A DNA stretch of 64,000 bases from Chondrilla cf. caribensis (GCA_964020155.1 OZ026553.1:2525979-2589978), one strand, 5' to 3'. Positions 22,771 through 34,669 are shown, numbered from the stretch's first letter. The notes: generated by a model from the sequence alone, not told the origin. Numbers and translations: made by a program.

Positions 22771-22929
22771 AGCCGTAACAATTGGTTGTGCCTACAATGC
22801 GGACCGTCAACGCGGACCGCGGACCTGTACTTTATTATAGCGACACCAATTATCGCCCATAAGTGACTGAAATGCGGACCCGCAGATACGAAGATATCTT
22901 TAGTAAAGATTCAATGATCGGACGCCACC

Positions 22930-23765
22930 TATATTCGGACACATAAAATTAGCTATTTCTGGAAAACTATAGAATCTACCGACTCCCAATAAACTTTGTT
23001 CCATAGGCCATTACATGTAGTCGCTCTCTACGCAGTAAGATCCTCGTAGCTTACCGCATGCCTCTGCTAGAGTCGATCGAAAAAATCGCCCGATAATAAT
23101 CGATCGATATTCGGACAATGGAATGAGCTTTCGGACGGACCTCACTACAGAATGGAGAAACGACGAAGAACCCGGAAAACATCGGAAATTATAGCTCTAC
23201 ATGTGTACTTTGAAATATGAAAGTTAGAGGTAGATATGTATCACTGTGAGGAAATCCGTACACGTTATCTAACCCTTAGTGAAAGACTAAATTTCGGACG
23301 AATTTATACTATTTTGGGAATTTATACTATTTTGGGAATTTATATAGGCTGAATGGCGTTATTCGTCAATATAAATTCCTCTCTGCAATATAAATTTGTT
23401 CGAAATTTGGTCTTTCACAGGGGGTTGGATATCTTGTTCAGATTCCCTCAAAGTGATACATATTTATCTCTAACTTTCATATTATAAAGTCGACATGTAT
23501 AGTTATCACTTCTGATGTTTTCCGGGTTCTTCGTCGTTTCTCCACTCTGTAGTGAGGTCCGTCCAAAAGCTCATTCTTTTGTCCGAATATCGATTATTAT
23601 CGGACGATTTTTTCGATCCACTCTAGCAGAGCCATGCGGTAAGCTACGAGGATCTTACTGAGTAGGGAGCGACTACATGTAATGGCCTATGAAACAAAGT
23701 TTATTGGGAGTCGGTAGGTTTTATAGTTTTCGAGAAACAGCCAATTTTTAAAGTGCGGACGACGG
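22930..23765. mobile_element. Large foldback element with arms of about 370 bp
   Basis: The left arm (about 22,930-23,305) returns inverted at about 23,400-23,765: for example ACCGACTCCCAATAAAC, GCGACTACATGTAATGGCC-type words, and GGTTCTTCGTCGTTTCTCC are mirrored. The arms are diverged, so the element is not young. An isolated piece of the same terminal sequence occurs at 43,980-44,056, showing a dispersed family. Confidence 0.8.
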
Positions 23766-23839
23766 ACGATTTCTCTCGACAGGATTTAAAACATTGTTTA
23801 GCAAGTGCCCGCATAACAGAATAGTTTCCCAATGTATTG

Positions 23840-23950
23840 TTGTCGATGTAATAAATCCGCCAAGTGCCGTAACTGCATCTATTTGTGTTAGATCAGTAAA
23901 AAGATGTATCAACTGTCAACCTGGATGCTTCGGAAAATACTGTATTTAAC
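23840..23950 (+). pseudogene. Cys-rich (CXC-like) coding relict
   Basis: Two frames, separated by a frameshift, encode CCRCNKSAKCRNC and then KRCINCQPGCFGKYC. The spacing resembles the Cys-rich CXC-type segments in some invertebrate transposon proteins. It lies inside the Mutator-type element and may be what remains of its coding region. Confidence 0.35.
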
Positions 23951-24439
23951 ATGACTCGAAAAAGCCTGATACAACCTTTCCTATGGCAAATGCTAGGGAT
24001 AAAAGGATAAACAGCCTACAAGCGACGATGACGCAAGTGACACGGTCAACGAACAGCCTGTAATCTGTTTAAAACTTCTTCTGATAAGCAGGGGAAAAAT
24101 TGTTCATGAAACAGCACGATTATTTCAGTTGTATGCAGATTTGTCTGCAATGGAGAGTTTCACTGAAAGCAGTGATGATTTTGGCACACTCTGTCCACCC
24201 TCCGCATACCCCGTCCACATAATCAGTCCACGGTCCACAAAATAGGCACAACCGTAACAATTACATCATAATAACCTCACGCTTACATTCGTATCAATGA
24301 GCACCGTAAATGAAGAGCGGACATATAAAAGGGGGGTGGTCACACGTTTACGGAACAAAATGGCCGCCTAACGCTTCTCCCTGGAGGAAAAACAATATAC
24401 ATTAACTCATGCTCTACACAATACAAATTCTCCAAAGTA

Positions 24440-25260
24440 TAATAGAAGTTGTATCGAACAAGTTTCCAGTTTCAAGTTCCTCGGCTGCATGATCAACGAA
24501 CACCTGACCTGGGACAACCACATTGCCCTGGTCACAAACAAGGTGTTCCGGAATATCAATCACCTGCGGCGAATGTCCTGGTTCCTTCCCAAGAGGGCGA
24601 TGCTGCAGTTTTTGTAATGCATATATACTTCCATCGCTTGATTACTGTGATGTTGTGTGGAACACTTGTACACGGGAACAAGCACTATGTCTGGAGCGAC
24701 TCCAGAACTATGCCGGTCGTGTCATTTTGAAGAAGCAGAAATCCACCTCTGCCACATGGATACAAGACCAAGTGAGTTGGCCTTCACTGCAAGCCCGCCG
24801 CAACACCCATATTTCCACCCAGGTATTCAAGGCCTGCAACAATCTCGGCCCAGGCTACCTATCACCACTGCTCCAGTCTTGCACCAAAAGCCACCGCTCC
24901 ACCCGTAGCTCCACCCTAGGCAATCTCCAGCTCCCCCAGCCTACATCAGAGTTTGGTAAAAAGGCTTTTGCATTCTTTGGTCCCAAGACATGGAATTGTC
25001 TCCCCACTGAGGCCAAGTTATCACAGTCCCTGGATACATTTACTACTCATGCATGCACATATTTTTGTAACATCAACTAGCTTTTGTGTACCTTATCTCT
25101 GTGTGTTGTTGCATGTTGTTGTACTTATTGTTATATTGTTGCATGTTGTTGTACTTACTGTTATATTGTTGCATGTTATTCTATTTTATTGCCCGATGAC
25201 GTCATACATCAAAGGCAATGCCCGGGCGCGCCCAGTTTATAATAACAATGCCCTTTTAAG
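24440..25260 (+). pseudogene. 5'-truncated LINE: C-terminal end of reverse-transcriptase ORF
   Basis: The frames encode FKFLGCMINEHLTWDNHI, then WNTCTREQALCLERLQNYAGR, ending FFGPKTWNCLPTEAKLS and SLDTFTTHACTYF. This is the standard C-terminal region of CR1/Jockey-type LINE ORF2. A stop follows MLQFL near 24,616, and frames overlap with a shift, so it is dead. The 3' UTR (to about 25,260) has tandem TTGTTGCATGTTGTTGTACTT units and ends at a TGACGTCA-containing segment. The element is different from the intact LINE at 12.6-17.5 kb. Confidence 0.8.
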
Positions 25261-25316
25261 GAAAGGTAATCAATTTATATCAATTACGTTATGCAAACTA
25301 CAATGAATATCTAAAG

Positions 25317-25505
25317 CTAGAGTCTGTTACTAAAAATAGATTTAGACAAATATCGCTGAAGTCGTCTATAGGAACATATCCTTAATTTAGCAAACTCTTC
25401 GAAATCTTCGTCAGGGACATCAAAATTGAAACGTCTTCTAGCGCGAGGTGGAAATTTTGCCTTAATAGTCGATGGCTTTAAAGAAGAGGTTCGTGGACGT
25501 TTAGC
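25317..25505 (-). pseudogene. Possible N-terminal fragment of a Crypton-like recombinase ORF
   Basis: The minus-strand frame MAKRPRTSSLKPS...RRRFNFDVPDEDFEEFAK resembles the basic start and 'RF...FEEFAKG' segment found in invertebrate Crypton/tyrosine-recombinase proteins, but the match is from memory and weak. It is cut off close to the 3' end of the neighbouring LINE fragment, suggesting disruption by that insertion. Confidence 0.3.
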
Positions 25506-25649
25506 CATATTTACCACGCGATAAAACACTAAAACGTATCTAAGGACGCTTACAACGTGATTGAACGGAAGCAGAAGCTATTCTCTTGCATATCTGTGCT
25601 GTTTTAAATTCAAACGATCGTACTCCCCAATCCCCTGCAGCAATAAGCG

Positions 25650-25734
25650 AGTTACTACCCGACTTCTATTACGTAACAAATTTATTGTGCCTCGGACAAT
25701 AAATTCGTTACGTAATAGAAGTCGGGTAGTAACT
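25650..25734. repeat. 39-bp near-perfect inverted repeat
   Basis: Arms 25650-25688 and 25696-25734 match with one mismatch around a 7-nt loop (GCCTCGG). The arms contain GACTTCTATTACGTAAC. Probably a small foldback MITE. Confidence 0.88.
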
Positions 25735-25739
25735 ATTAC

Positions 25740-26031
25740 TTACTTGTCTTAAGTGTCTGCTTTATTTATGTATTAATAATCAATGTAATAAATATCTCAG
25801 TAATGTATTATTTCAATTATTTATATATTGTACATATATATTTATATATATTTTCCCCACCTTTAACAAATTACTTACATATATTCACTTATTTATTTAT
25901 CAATTACTTTTCTGATTCAGTTTTGTACATGTTTATCTGTGTTTCTTTTACTGGGAGCCTTAATAGTAGCCCTCTGGGCTAGTGGCCACCCCAGTCTAAA
26001 TAAGTACACCTAACCTAACCTAACCCTAACC
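25740..26031 (+). repeat. AT-rich LINE-like 3' tail ending in telomere-like CCTAA repeats
   Basis: A long AT-rich stretch leads into CTCTGGGCTAGTGGCCACCC, AATAAGTACA, and a terminal ACCTAACCTAACCCTAACC at about 26,009-26,031. Simple tandem tails of this kind mark 3' ends of non-LTR elements. The unit is close to the animal telomere repeat (TTAGGG/CCCTAA), but it is short and interstitial. Confidence 0.45.
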
Positions 26032-26039
26032 TTCTATTG

Positions 26040-26093
26040 GTCGACATTTTATCCCTCCGCTCTGACGTCAGAATGGAGGGATAGAATGTCAAC
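26040..26093. repeat. 54-bp palindrome centred on TGACGTCA
   Basis: The sequence is self-complementary with a few mismatches; its axis lies in the centre of TGACGTCA (26063-26070), the consensus CRE/ATF site. The outer arms contain ATCCCTCC/GGAGGGAT. It could be a foldback MITE or a cis-element. Confidence 0.75.
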
Positions 26094-26469
26094 GCTGTGT
26101 AATATACCACTTCTTGCTTCGTAGGCAGCTTCTACTAGAGAAGAAATTTAATGCAGGGATCTCCTCTATTGGCGCTTTATACGGGGGATACTTTAAACTG
26201 TGACACCGGACCAGAAATTTCAGAGGGGGACCAAATTTATCGCAAATTCTGGTCTGCCCGGACCTAAATTTTTGCCGGACCAAAATTTTCGTGACAACTG
26301 TCACACAATAGTAATAATAACACGGTATCTCCGTAAAAAATCGATATCAAAATGTGGCATTACGTGTTACCCTTACGAGGAAGTATACACGGGAAGAAAA
26401 TTGCTATAAAGGAGGCACGGAAATACTTTGGCGGTTCTGTTTGTGAAAAAGGAAGGTTTAAATCGCCGG

Positions 26470-27273
26470 GCGGCAATTCGTTTTAGCAATATTTGGCGGA
26501 TTAACGAGTTTGGCGGATTAACAAATTTCGTAAATTTCGATCACGTTATCATATCAAGTAAACAATAGCATATATATCACAAATGGTAATAGCATAATAT
26601 AACAATAGCAAAAAAACATACTGAATTAATAAGAAAAATGCAGAGTGGGGAGATAAAGCATGCTTTGCTAAGTACTGTTATATAAAATAAACAAATAAAA
26701 GGTTTGTACTTTTGTAGGATCTCCTGTCCTGTGTTCATGACTTGCGGAGACAATGCCCATGTTGTGTCCAAAATAATAATAGCCTTCTTTGCTTGCATGT
26801 TTGCGAACCACATTCCCAGAGCTTCCTCTAAGGCATCGAACTTGGGTTTCCTGAGGCGTTTCTGACTGAATTGATGGGCTTCACGAATATCGCAGTCGGC
26901 CTTTTGCTTAAGTACGTCACCAACTGTCCTCCTTGCGATCTGAAGGTTCCATTTCTTTGAAAACTGCTCTGAAATCTGCTCCTGTGTTGATTTAGAGCGT
27001 TTCGCCTTGAAATCGCAAATTGATCTCCTTTTGCGTCACAGACAAACAGTTTTTGGTCGCTTGGTAGCCATCTTCTTCCAGGGCTGGCGGATTAAGTGTT
27101 ACATAACACGCATAATTAGAGGAAGTGATGTCACAAAATTGTGGCGGAGGCGGATTATCTGATTGGCGGATTACATCAATAATAAAACCATACAAATGAA
27201 TTCATGCGGGCAATTGGCGGCGGATAAACGGGTTTGGCGGATAAAGTGGTGGCGGATTAACGAGAATTCACTG
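26470..27273 (-). mobile_element. pogo/Tigger element, decayed
   Basis: The right end reads GGCGGATTAACGAGAATTCACTG followed by TA; its complement CAGTGAATTCTCGTTAATC matches the terminus of the 472-bp element at 59,053. Many GGCGGATTAAC words lie near both ends. The left terminus is not resolved. A minus-strand transposase relict lies inside. Confidence 0.65.
26680..27071 (-). pseudogene. Tigger transposase remnant: CENP-B type DNA-binding domain
   Basis: Reading down from an ATG at 27,071, the frame MATKRPKTVCL is followed by a stop. It then continues through KRSKSTQEQISEQFSKKWN and ARRTVGDVLKQKAD (HTH in the style of CENP-B/pogo) to RLRKPKFDALEEALGMWF (second HTH, Tc5/CENP-B type). The DDE catalytic domain is absent. 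Pogo-family transposases bind their own ends through these two helix-turn-helix units. Confidence 0.65.
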
Positions 27274-27299
27274 TATTAGTAAATATGCAAATATTATAG

Positions 27300-27830
27300 T
27301 ATATTAGTGTGCATATCCTCTAGTTTATATACCTCAATTATAAATCCTCCTTGAAAGACTAAATCCTATAAATCATGCATTAATGAATAATTCCAATGTC
27401 TGAAAGCATTCAGCCAAATGAATTGATGAATTGTACTGTTATTTTCTTCCACTCGTTTGATCCCTGGAAGTAAATTTTCAAAATGAGCCAAAACACCTCA
27501 TGCAATGAGTTAATTCACCATACCCATAAACACATATTGTGGTGCATCAATTAAAGCACTTCCAGCATAACACACATAACTCATGTTTCAACAGCCAGTT
27601 TCCAATTTTCTTGTTCAATGTGCCTGAGTATAACTTTGTTTGTCATAATTAAAGCGTAGTTTAGAAAACTACCTGTACTTAGAGTATCTGAGTCCGTATA
27701 TATACATTTAACTGTGGTTATCTATAGCTACAGACTGTCAATGTTGAGGAAGTCTCATAATGACTGGCCATTACGTTCTGTGTACTGTATTGTAGTTATT
27801 GTTAGACTTTAATATGCATCACATATATCC
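27300..27830. repeat. Diverged copy of the Roco-locus intronic repeat
   Basis: Phrases such as TTTCAACAGCCAGTTT, TAACTTTGTTTGTC, TAGAAAACTACCTGTACTT and TAACTGTGGTTA recur in the same order at 37.92-38.24, 39.08-39.37, 40.92-41.25 and 46.5-46.8 kb. This is the leftmost copy, 9 kb before the first recognised exon of the plus-strand gene. Confidence 0.75.
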
Positions 27831-27889
27831 ATCAACCCGGGGCCATGTACATACACACACACGCTAATTTTAATTGCAGTGAATATGGT

Positions 27890-29885
27890 GAAACCTCGAT
27901 AATCGGCCACAATTGGGAGTCTCAATTTCATGGCAGATTAGTGGGGTTGATGGATTAATGAAGTTTGAGCTTATTACACATTGGTATGTGCACAGAACAT
28001 CTCAGAATGTGTTGGATCATGGCAACAATAATGTAACAATAATAATAGCCCCTAATAATTTGTCAAAATTGGGTTTCTTCGCTTGCTTTGTTCTCAGTTG
28101 GTGCCCATCAGTGGACAAGTTGAATCATAGTTGAATCATAGTCCCTAGGTGGTTGAATCATAGATACTCACATTGTAAACAGAACAAGTAGTCTAAATTT
28201 CGAGCTAAAAATCCCAGGGTTGCCGCATTCAGATTACTTGGGCATCTCTTTCACGTTTATAAGAGCCTTCTCTGAAGATATAACTATTGGCAAAGCCATT
28301 GCACTCGAATTCCAGCCCAATTTTAATTGTCAGTGTTTCGAAATCGGCCATCTTCATTGCACAATATAGGTGAATGCATACTACAGGTCTATCAGGTGGT
28401 GGATTTCCGGGGGAAATTATCAGTTAATACTACTATTTCGTCATCAAAAATTCTGGCAGATGGCAAATCAGATGTATATTAAGATGGCGGGTCAACCTGT
28501 CATTTTGTTGCGCTATAATATTATTATTCATGACCATAGGTCTGTCACATGTTGGCATATGACGCGTGCACCACGAAAAATGATTCTGAACCCAAGTTTC
28601 TCTTGAATTTCTTGGCAATTTTCGACTGTAAATTGTCGTTATGCTTTCCTGAAGAACGAATAGCTCGAAAAATGATTCTGAACTAGCTATAGGGTTCAGT
28701 GTGAATTTCGTGGATAATTTTCCAGGTTCGCCTGTATTCTCATTTTTGTTTAGTTGGGGAACCCCAGCTCAGACTTGTTGTTTTGCTATTCGTTCTCAAT
28801 AGAAGGCTTATTGCGTCACTTTTTTCTACATAAATGCCTAGAAGAGCTAAACTATTGTACGTTTTCAATCATCCGTTTTATTTTAACACCACCGTCAGAT
28901 TGTGACCTACCGGCTGGATGTTTTTTGCACAATAGTACCATTATGATTCAAGGTCGTATGTCAGTGCCAGTAAGGACACAGTATACTAGTCAGAAGCAAA
29001 AATCCCAAACTAAACATGCTATTGAAGCTAGATGGAGGAGAAAAAGGGAAGCAACTCGTGATGAGGCAAGTAGTAAACAAACAATTGGTCTGCAAGGGTC
29101 TAGGACTGTGGACCTAGGGAAATTAGCCTCTTCAGTGAAGGAAGTTACTAGGCACAGTGCTGAATGTGGTGGGCAGTGCACAGTTGATGGGGAAGTTATG
29201 CATGCAGGCTTGGCAGCAGTTTGAAGATCTCATGTGATGGGTGTAGGGAAGGGTTTCGTCTACAAACATCGGAGAAGGTGTCAACAGCAGATGGAAAAAG
29301 GTGGAAGGTCAACGCTGCAGTGGTATTGGGGCAGATAACAACAGGTGGTGGAACATCTGCATTAAACATCACTCATTCCAGCATTGGTGTACCTAGCATG
29401 CCCAAGGCCATGTTTACGTCAACCGAGAGACTCTTTGAGAAGAACATGCATGAATTCCTAGTGAGTAAGATGATTGAGGCTGGTGTTGCAGAGAAGGAAC
29501 TATTCAATGCGGGGATCTTCATCATGATGTTCCAGCTGTCACTGTGGTCGCTGATGGTGGATGGTCTAAAATGAGTCTTCGTCACAGCTACAATGCAAGG
29601 AGTGGTGTTGCAGTGAGTTTTGGTAAGGAGACCAAAAAGCTGCTTTTCTTAGCAGTGCGTACAAAGTACTCTTTGCTATGCCCCATTGCTGAGAACAGAG
29701 AACGGCATCCAGAACAGCTTGCTTGTTACAGAAATTGGACAGGATTATTGGGGGCCATGGAGAGCAACATGATTGTAGAAGGATTTAAACAGTCTGTACG
29801 TGTACATTTTAATTCATTCTTTCAAAACTACAGCGGAATAGCGGGTTTGGTGGATAATAGGGGGGTGGATTAGAGAGGTTTCACT
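27890..29885 (+). mobile_element. Element with GTGAAACCTC-type ends containing a Mutator-like transposase relict
   Basis: The left boundary GTGAAACCTCGATAATCGGCC (near 27,888) and the right boundary ending AGAGAGGTTTCACTG + TA (29,884) are inverted relatives in pogo style. The interior contains a transposase relict of a different type (see next entry), so it may be a composite or nested insertion. Confidence 0.45.
28951..29811 (+). pseudogene. Mutator-like transposase relict (three frames)
   Basis: Three consecutive frames read as one protein with two frameshifts (about 29,215 and 29,515-29,545). They encode QTKHAIEARWRRKREATRDE; then CDGCREGFRLQTSEKV, NAAVVLGQITTGGG, IGVPSMPKAMFTSTER; then VTVVADGGWSKMSLRHSYNA, SGVAVSFGKETKKLLFL and CYRNWTGLLGAMESNMIVEG. 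The ADGGWSKxSxxHSYNA signature is that of the large 'Mutator-like transposase' family in invertebrate genomes. Downstream domains are missing, so it is inactive. Confidence 0.65.
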
Positions 29886-30035
29886 GTACCTGTTAATCTG
29901 CCACAATTCGTTTTCGATAAATATGGTGGATTTGATTTGAGTTTGGCAGATTAACTGGGTATTCATTGGTACAGGGAAATTGCGGTGGAATAAAAGCTTT
30001 GGCGGATAAAGCAGTGACCAATTAACGAGAATTAT
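29886..30035. mobile_element. Short Tigger-type remnant
   Basis: The words AATCTGCCACAATTCG, GGCAGATTAACTGGGTATTC, and GGCGGATAAAGCAG...AATTAACGAGAATT match the termini of the elements at 26.5-27.3 and 59.05 kb. Only a terminal piece survives, next to the Mutator-like relict. Confidence 0.5.
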
Positions 30036-30830
30036 TATTACATACACACATAAAAGCGTAAAATTTTTCATACATGTACATTAAAAGTAAGTGTTTTTAC
30101 ATCATATCCCCTCCCACAAATGAGATTGAAGGCAACTCTTGTGTCTTCAATTCTATGTAATCATAGATACTACAAACCTACCAGGATTGGAAACAACATA
30201 GAAACAATATACTCGAAATGTGTCTCAGATTACCTCATTGACCACATATATTATTATTATTATTATTATTAGATATTACAGTGCTTTGGTAGGGTTTCCC
30301 CAAAATAGCACTACACATACGTAAGTAAATGTACATACACAGATAACCACTCAGACGAAAATAAAATTAAATAACGAAGACAAACTCCAAGTGAGGGACA
30401 TAAGAAAGTAGCAGGTACATTGAAATCTACAGTTAAATGACAGCTAAACTAATAAATCTTCACGCGATCTCCATATAGCAACCACTCGCTTGACCACTTC
30501 ATTATCCTTGGTTGAATTCAACGCTTCAATTGCAAAGTTTTCATTTTGTGACATCCCTTAAGGTAGCTCTCAAAGCCTTTCTCTCCCCATCCAATGCCTC
30601 ACACTCACTGAAGAAGTGACTAACATCTCCTACTGCCTTGTGGCATAACGAACACAACCTTCCCCTCTCTCCTTCTTTTGCCATCTTCCTGTCTCCACCT
30701 CTAACTTGGGGCAACCACTTCTAAGTTCTGCCATCAATTGCCACTGGTTTTTATTTACAATATTTACAACTCCTTCATCCCACCATTCCTTAATTTAATT
30801 AACTAAATCACCACACACCCCAGCCCAATA

Positions 30831-31451
30831 CAGTGGACTCTGGATAATTGGGACCTCTTGGGAGGAACCACAAAATCCCGAATAACCGGCTATACCGTTT
30901 AACCGATATAATATGCGTATACGAAACTATACGGCAATTTTGTTCGTGAATGGAAAAACATGGCTGTCACAAAGTGTCGGGACCTTTGTTTGAGCGATAA
31001 AGTAGATATCTTGAAGCAACTCAAATCACCTGGTGTGACTCAAGCATCTTTGGCCAAGAGGATTCGGACTTGGGAGCAGCTTGTGATTGGAAAAAGGAGA
31101 TTCTTCCTGAGATTTTAGAGTCTTTCAGTGAGGATGACGTTTTTAATGCAGATGAAACTGCTCTTTATTATCGCAGATTCCCTGACAAGGGAAATTGTGA
31201 GAAAGGGTTCGATCTTACTGGAGGAAAGAAAGCCATGGACCGAATAACTGCCCTATTGTGCACAAATATGTCAGGAACTGAGAAGAGACCTCTACTTGTG
31301 ATCGGCAAAAGTAAACATCCCCGTAGCTTTCCCAAAAACTTGCACAATCTCCCAGTGGAATATGACAGCAATAAGAAGGCATGGATGACCCGTGACCGAT
31401 TCACAAGATGGCTTTTACAATGGGATAAAGCACTCCATGCAAAAAACTGTA
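30831..31451 (+). mobile_element. Tigger (pogo) element nested in the LINE
   Basis: It starts TA|CAGTGGACTCTGGATAATTG, a pogo-type terminus, and ends at a TA at about 31,452. The right terminal repeat is lost or unrecognisable. LINE coding sequence continues on both sides, so this is a nested insertion. Confidence 0.75.
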
Positions 31452-31462
31452 CTATAATTTAG
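30960..31462 (+). pseudogene. Internally deleted Tigger transposase
   Basis: It begins MAVTKCRDLCLSDKVDILKQ with VTQASLAKRI (CENP-B HTH). It then jumps by internal deletion and frame change to the DDE domain: VFNADETALYYRRFPDKGN, GKKAMDRITALLCTNMSG, PLLVIGKSKHPRSF and NKKAWMTRDRF. The D of NADET is the first catalytic Asp. The frame stops at NCTII, before the expected second catalytic block (VDN), so it is inactive. Confidence 0.85.
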
Positions 31463-32183
31463 ATGACCTATTGCACCCTTCTACCCATTCCAATCTCAGC
31501 TTTCTCCATATACTATCATTTAACATCTCTTCAATCTGCCTATCTGATAGCTCCCTGAAGAATTCCCCACATCCTCTTCCAAATTTCTCCCACCCACCAG
31601 GGTCACTTTTCTAATTCCGTCCTCCCAATCATTCCTACCTTTTGCCCATACCAAAATCTTGGAGAGCAATCTATTTTCCCTTAATCTATACACTTTCACC
31701 CAATATCTAATTGTCTGTCTTCTAGCCTCCCACCTCAAGGGGGTCAGACCTGCCTCCAACTCAAGCCCAAGTAAAGGGGAATGGGAATGAACTCCTAAAA
31801 ACTCCTTATGGCAGCCCTCTGCACTCTTCAATTTTGCATCATTGTCACTCAAAACTCCCCATATTTTGCAACCATAATAGAGTGCTTCTCACCATTGAGA
31901 CGTACAACTTTGAAAAGGTTGCCCATCCTACATTTCCAAGACTCCTTACCAGCCTCATGACCCCATATAAAGCTTTTCTACCACTATCCATTAAAGCCTC
32001 TCGCATCTTCTCACCATTCAAAAACTCATTCATTACGATCCCCAAATATTTATACTCGACTACCATACTCAAATCTCCTCCCCAATTCTAAATTCCACAC
32101 TAGATCTTCTTATGCTTTTCTTCTGAAAATGGACTACACTACATTTCTCTGCATTAATCTTCAATTTCCATTGGTTGCACCAC

Positions 32184-32894
32184 CTATGAACAATCTCCAA
32201 AGCTCTGTTTTCCAGCTGTTATCACTAAATCATCTGCAAACATCAAACCCGGAATTATTAAATTATCCACCCTTACTCCAATCTCTTCCTGTCTTAAAAC
32301 TTCCATCAAATCATTAACATACAAGCTAAATAGTAGTGGTGAAAGGACACATCCTTGTCGTAAACCTGAAAAATCATTACCCACCTCTCCCCCAATTTTA
32401 ACCTTGCACTTCACATCCGAATACACTGCTTTAATACATTGCAAAATTTTACCCAGAATACCCAGCGATTCCGGCTTCACTCCAAAAAGGTCCCTATCAA
32501 CAGAATCATATGCTTTATTTAAATCAATAAAAGCGTTCAGCATACTTCCATTCGATTCGACACATTTCTTGCCCATTAAGACCATCATCGTTATATTATC
32601 AATACATCCCCTTCCTTTCTGAAAACCATTCTGCTCCTCATATAACAAATTTTCCCCTTCTACATATGCTTCTACTCTATTTTTCATCACTATACAAAAC
32701 ACTTTATATACAGCTGACAAGAGACTAATACCACAATGTGGATTAGGGTCCAGGGGTCCCTGGGTCCTTTTCTTAGGTATCGGGAGAATAATACCCCTTT
32801 GCCATGCCTCAGGCATCTGACCACTTTCAAAGCATTTACTACAGAGCTTAAAAACAAAGTCCCCCACTACTCTATTCCGGATCCAACCCACCAT
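32184..32894 (-). pseudogene. LINE reverse transcriptase region
   Basis: An open stretch of about 236 codons holds RT motifs in order: QRGIILPIPKK, NPHCGISLLSAVYKV, EQNGFQKGRGCIDNI, AFIDLNKAYDSVD, LRQGCVLSPLLFSLYVNDL and the catalytic FADD. Neighbouring frames (33,171-33,693) hold the pre-RT linker. The surrounding ORF2 is broken by several shifts. Confidence 0.88.
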
Positions 32895-33795
32895 ATACCA
32901 TCCTCACCAGGTGCAGCCTTTTCTCTTACTCTCTTCAAAGCTTCCTCCACTTCCTCCTTCTCCAAAAGGCCTATTCATATCTTCCGCAGCTCTTCTGTTT
33001 ATCAGTGGCACTTGTTTAGACATGTAATATCTTGTTCCCCAGCTGGTTTATTGAGCAACTCCTCAAAATAGCTAGTCCAACTGCTTTGACTTCTTCCTTC
33101 CCTTCTATCACAACCCCTTTATCGTTTAAAACTCTCCTCCATTCATCAAACCTATTCCTCTCTTTACCCATCAGTCTTTTTTAATCTGGTGCCACCATCC
33201 CTGCTGATTACCATTGAGATTTTTATCTAATATATCACATAGTACCCTATGAAAATTACTTTTAATTCTCCTAGCCTCTTCTTTTAATCTATTTCTCTTA
33301 TCAACATACACTCCCCTCTCTACTTTTCCTCTCAGCCACTTCTTTTCTGTTACATGAAATTCTTTCCTCATCCTTCATAACTTCCTTCCGAACCATGCCT
33401 TACTCTTTGTAAGCCTTTGTCTCCTCTTCTTACCCCCTAACCACTGTTTTTTCTAACCCACTGAAGATAGCCCCACAGAACTCTTTATATACATAATTGA
33501 GGTTACCATTACCTTCCAACATTTCATTCAAAATTGTACATTTTTCCTCCATATAGCTGACATAAATCTCCTCCTTCCCCTTTGGATACCCCCATCTAAC
33601 TTCTTCATATTCCCTATTCTCTATAGCCTCTGAGTCACATTTACCCTCACTACAAGCACCTTTGGAAGGAAACTCCACTGCCCACTTTACCAACGGTTTG
33701 GTTCTCTTATCAGCACATCAGCACCACAAATGTCCGCAAATTTATTCATTGTCACCACCTCAAAATCAAGGATCATTTTTTATTGTCAATACGAG

Positions 33796-34400
33796 TTAGA
33801 CAATAGTCCACCACTGATTTACCCTTCGAGGATACACATGTAAAATCATTACCCCATTCATCACACATAAATCATGGTCCTCCATTAAATTCAGTAGTAT
33901 CTCCCCACTTAAATTCTTTTTCCTGTCATCAATTACTTCTCTCTCACCCACCACTGAGACCCCATATTCTTTAACTACATATTCTTGCACTTCTCCACAT
34001 CTTGCATTGAAATCCCCACGTAAAATTAATCTCCCCAAATCTCCATATTTCAAAATCTAAACAGCTTTATGTAAATATGTCCTCCACTGAATCATCCAAT
34101 ACACCTATCTCTAGTAAATCAACCAAGTTGAACTCTTCTTTAATAAGAAATCCTACACCCCCCAATCCTCTCATTGCTCTATGGTCCACTGATGCCCTAT
34201 TTCTTCCCCACCAAACATTCCCAGTCGACTCTGCTACGTCTTTTCCCCTAAGCCAAGACTCCGTTATTATAATAATATCTGCCTGATAATACTCTGCTAC
34301 TTTACATCTATAATCACCTCCTACCTAGTACACCTCTACTACTATAATCCTCTCTATTCCTACAATTAGACCACCCACATACATTCCAGCACACAAAATG
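33796..34400 (-). pseudogene. LINE AP-endonuclease region
   Basis: Near 34,390 a minus frame reads LCWNVCGW (endonuclease start). At 34,020-33,990 RLILRGDFNARCGEVQ gives the GDFNAR box; several shifts lie between them. Together with the RT this identifies an APE-type non-LTR element. Confidence 0.65.
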
Positions 34401-34669
34401 TAATTAACATTTATTTTCATCCCTAAACCCATCTCTACCCTTCCCTGGCCCATTAATAACTCCCTCAGTACCCGCCAACCTCATACTTTCCCCTTTGTTC
34501 CCCCCTCTTTCATTACTTTATCTTTGGTAGAATCCTTGCCCCTCCTTAAAGGGGAGCTCTCCAGTTTCCAGTATTTATCATACTTATCCTTACTCTCCTC
34601 CAACCCTCTCAAAATGACCTCATCAGCCTCTATTCAAAACCACCACTTAACTCTACCCTTATCCTCCAC

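Larger units (their letters stand above)
22784..24253. mobile_element. Non-autonomous Mutator-type element with 9-bp target-site duplication
   Basis: Terminal inverted repeats start GGTTGTGCCTA and share TGCGGACCGT/TGTGGACCGT further in. Identical 9-bp GTAACAATT direct repeats flank the element (22775-22783 and 24254-24262). A 9-bp duplication is typical of Mutator-like elements. No intact transposase is present. A large diverged foldback is nested inside (22,930-23,765). A Cys-rich coding relict lies at about 23,840-23,950. Confidence 0.8.
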
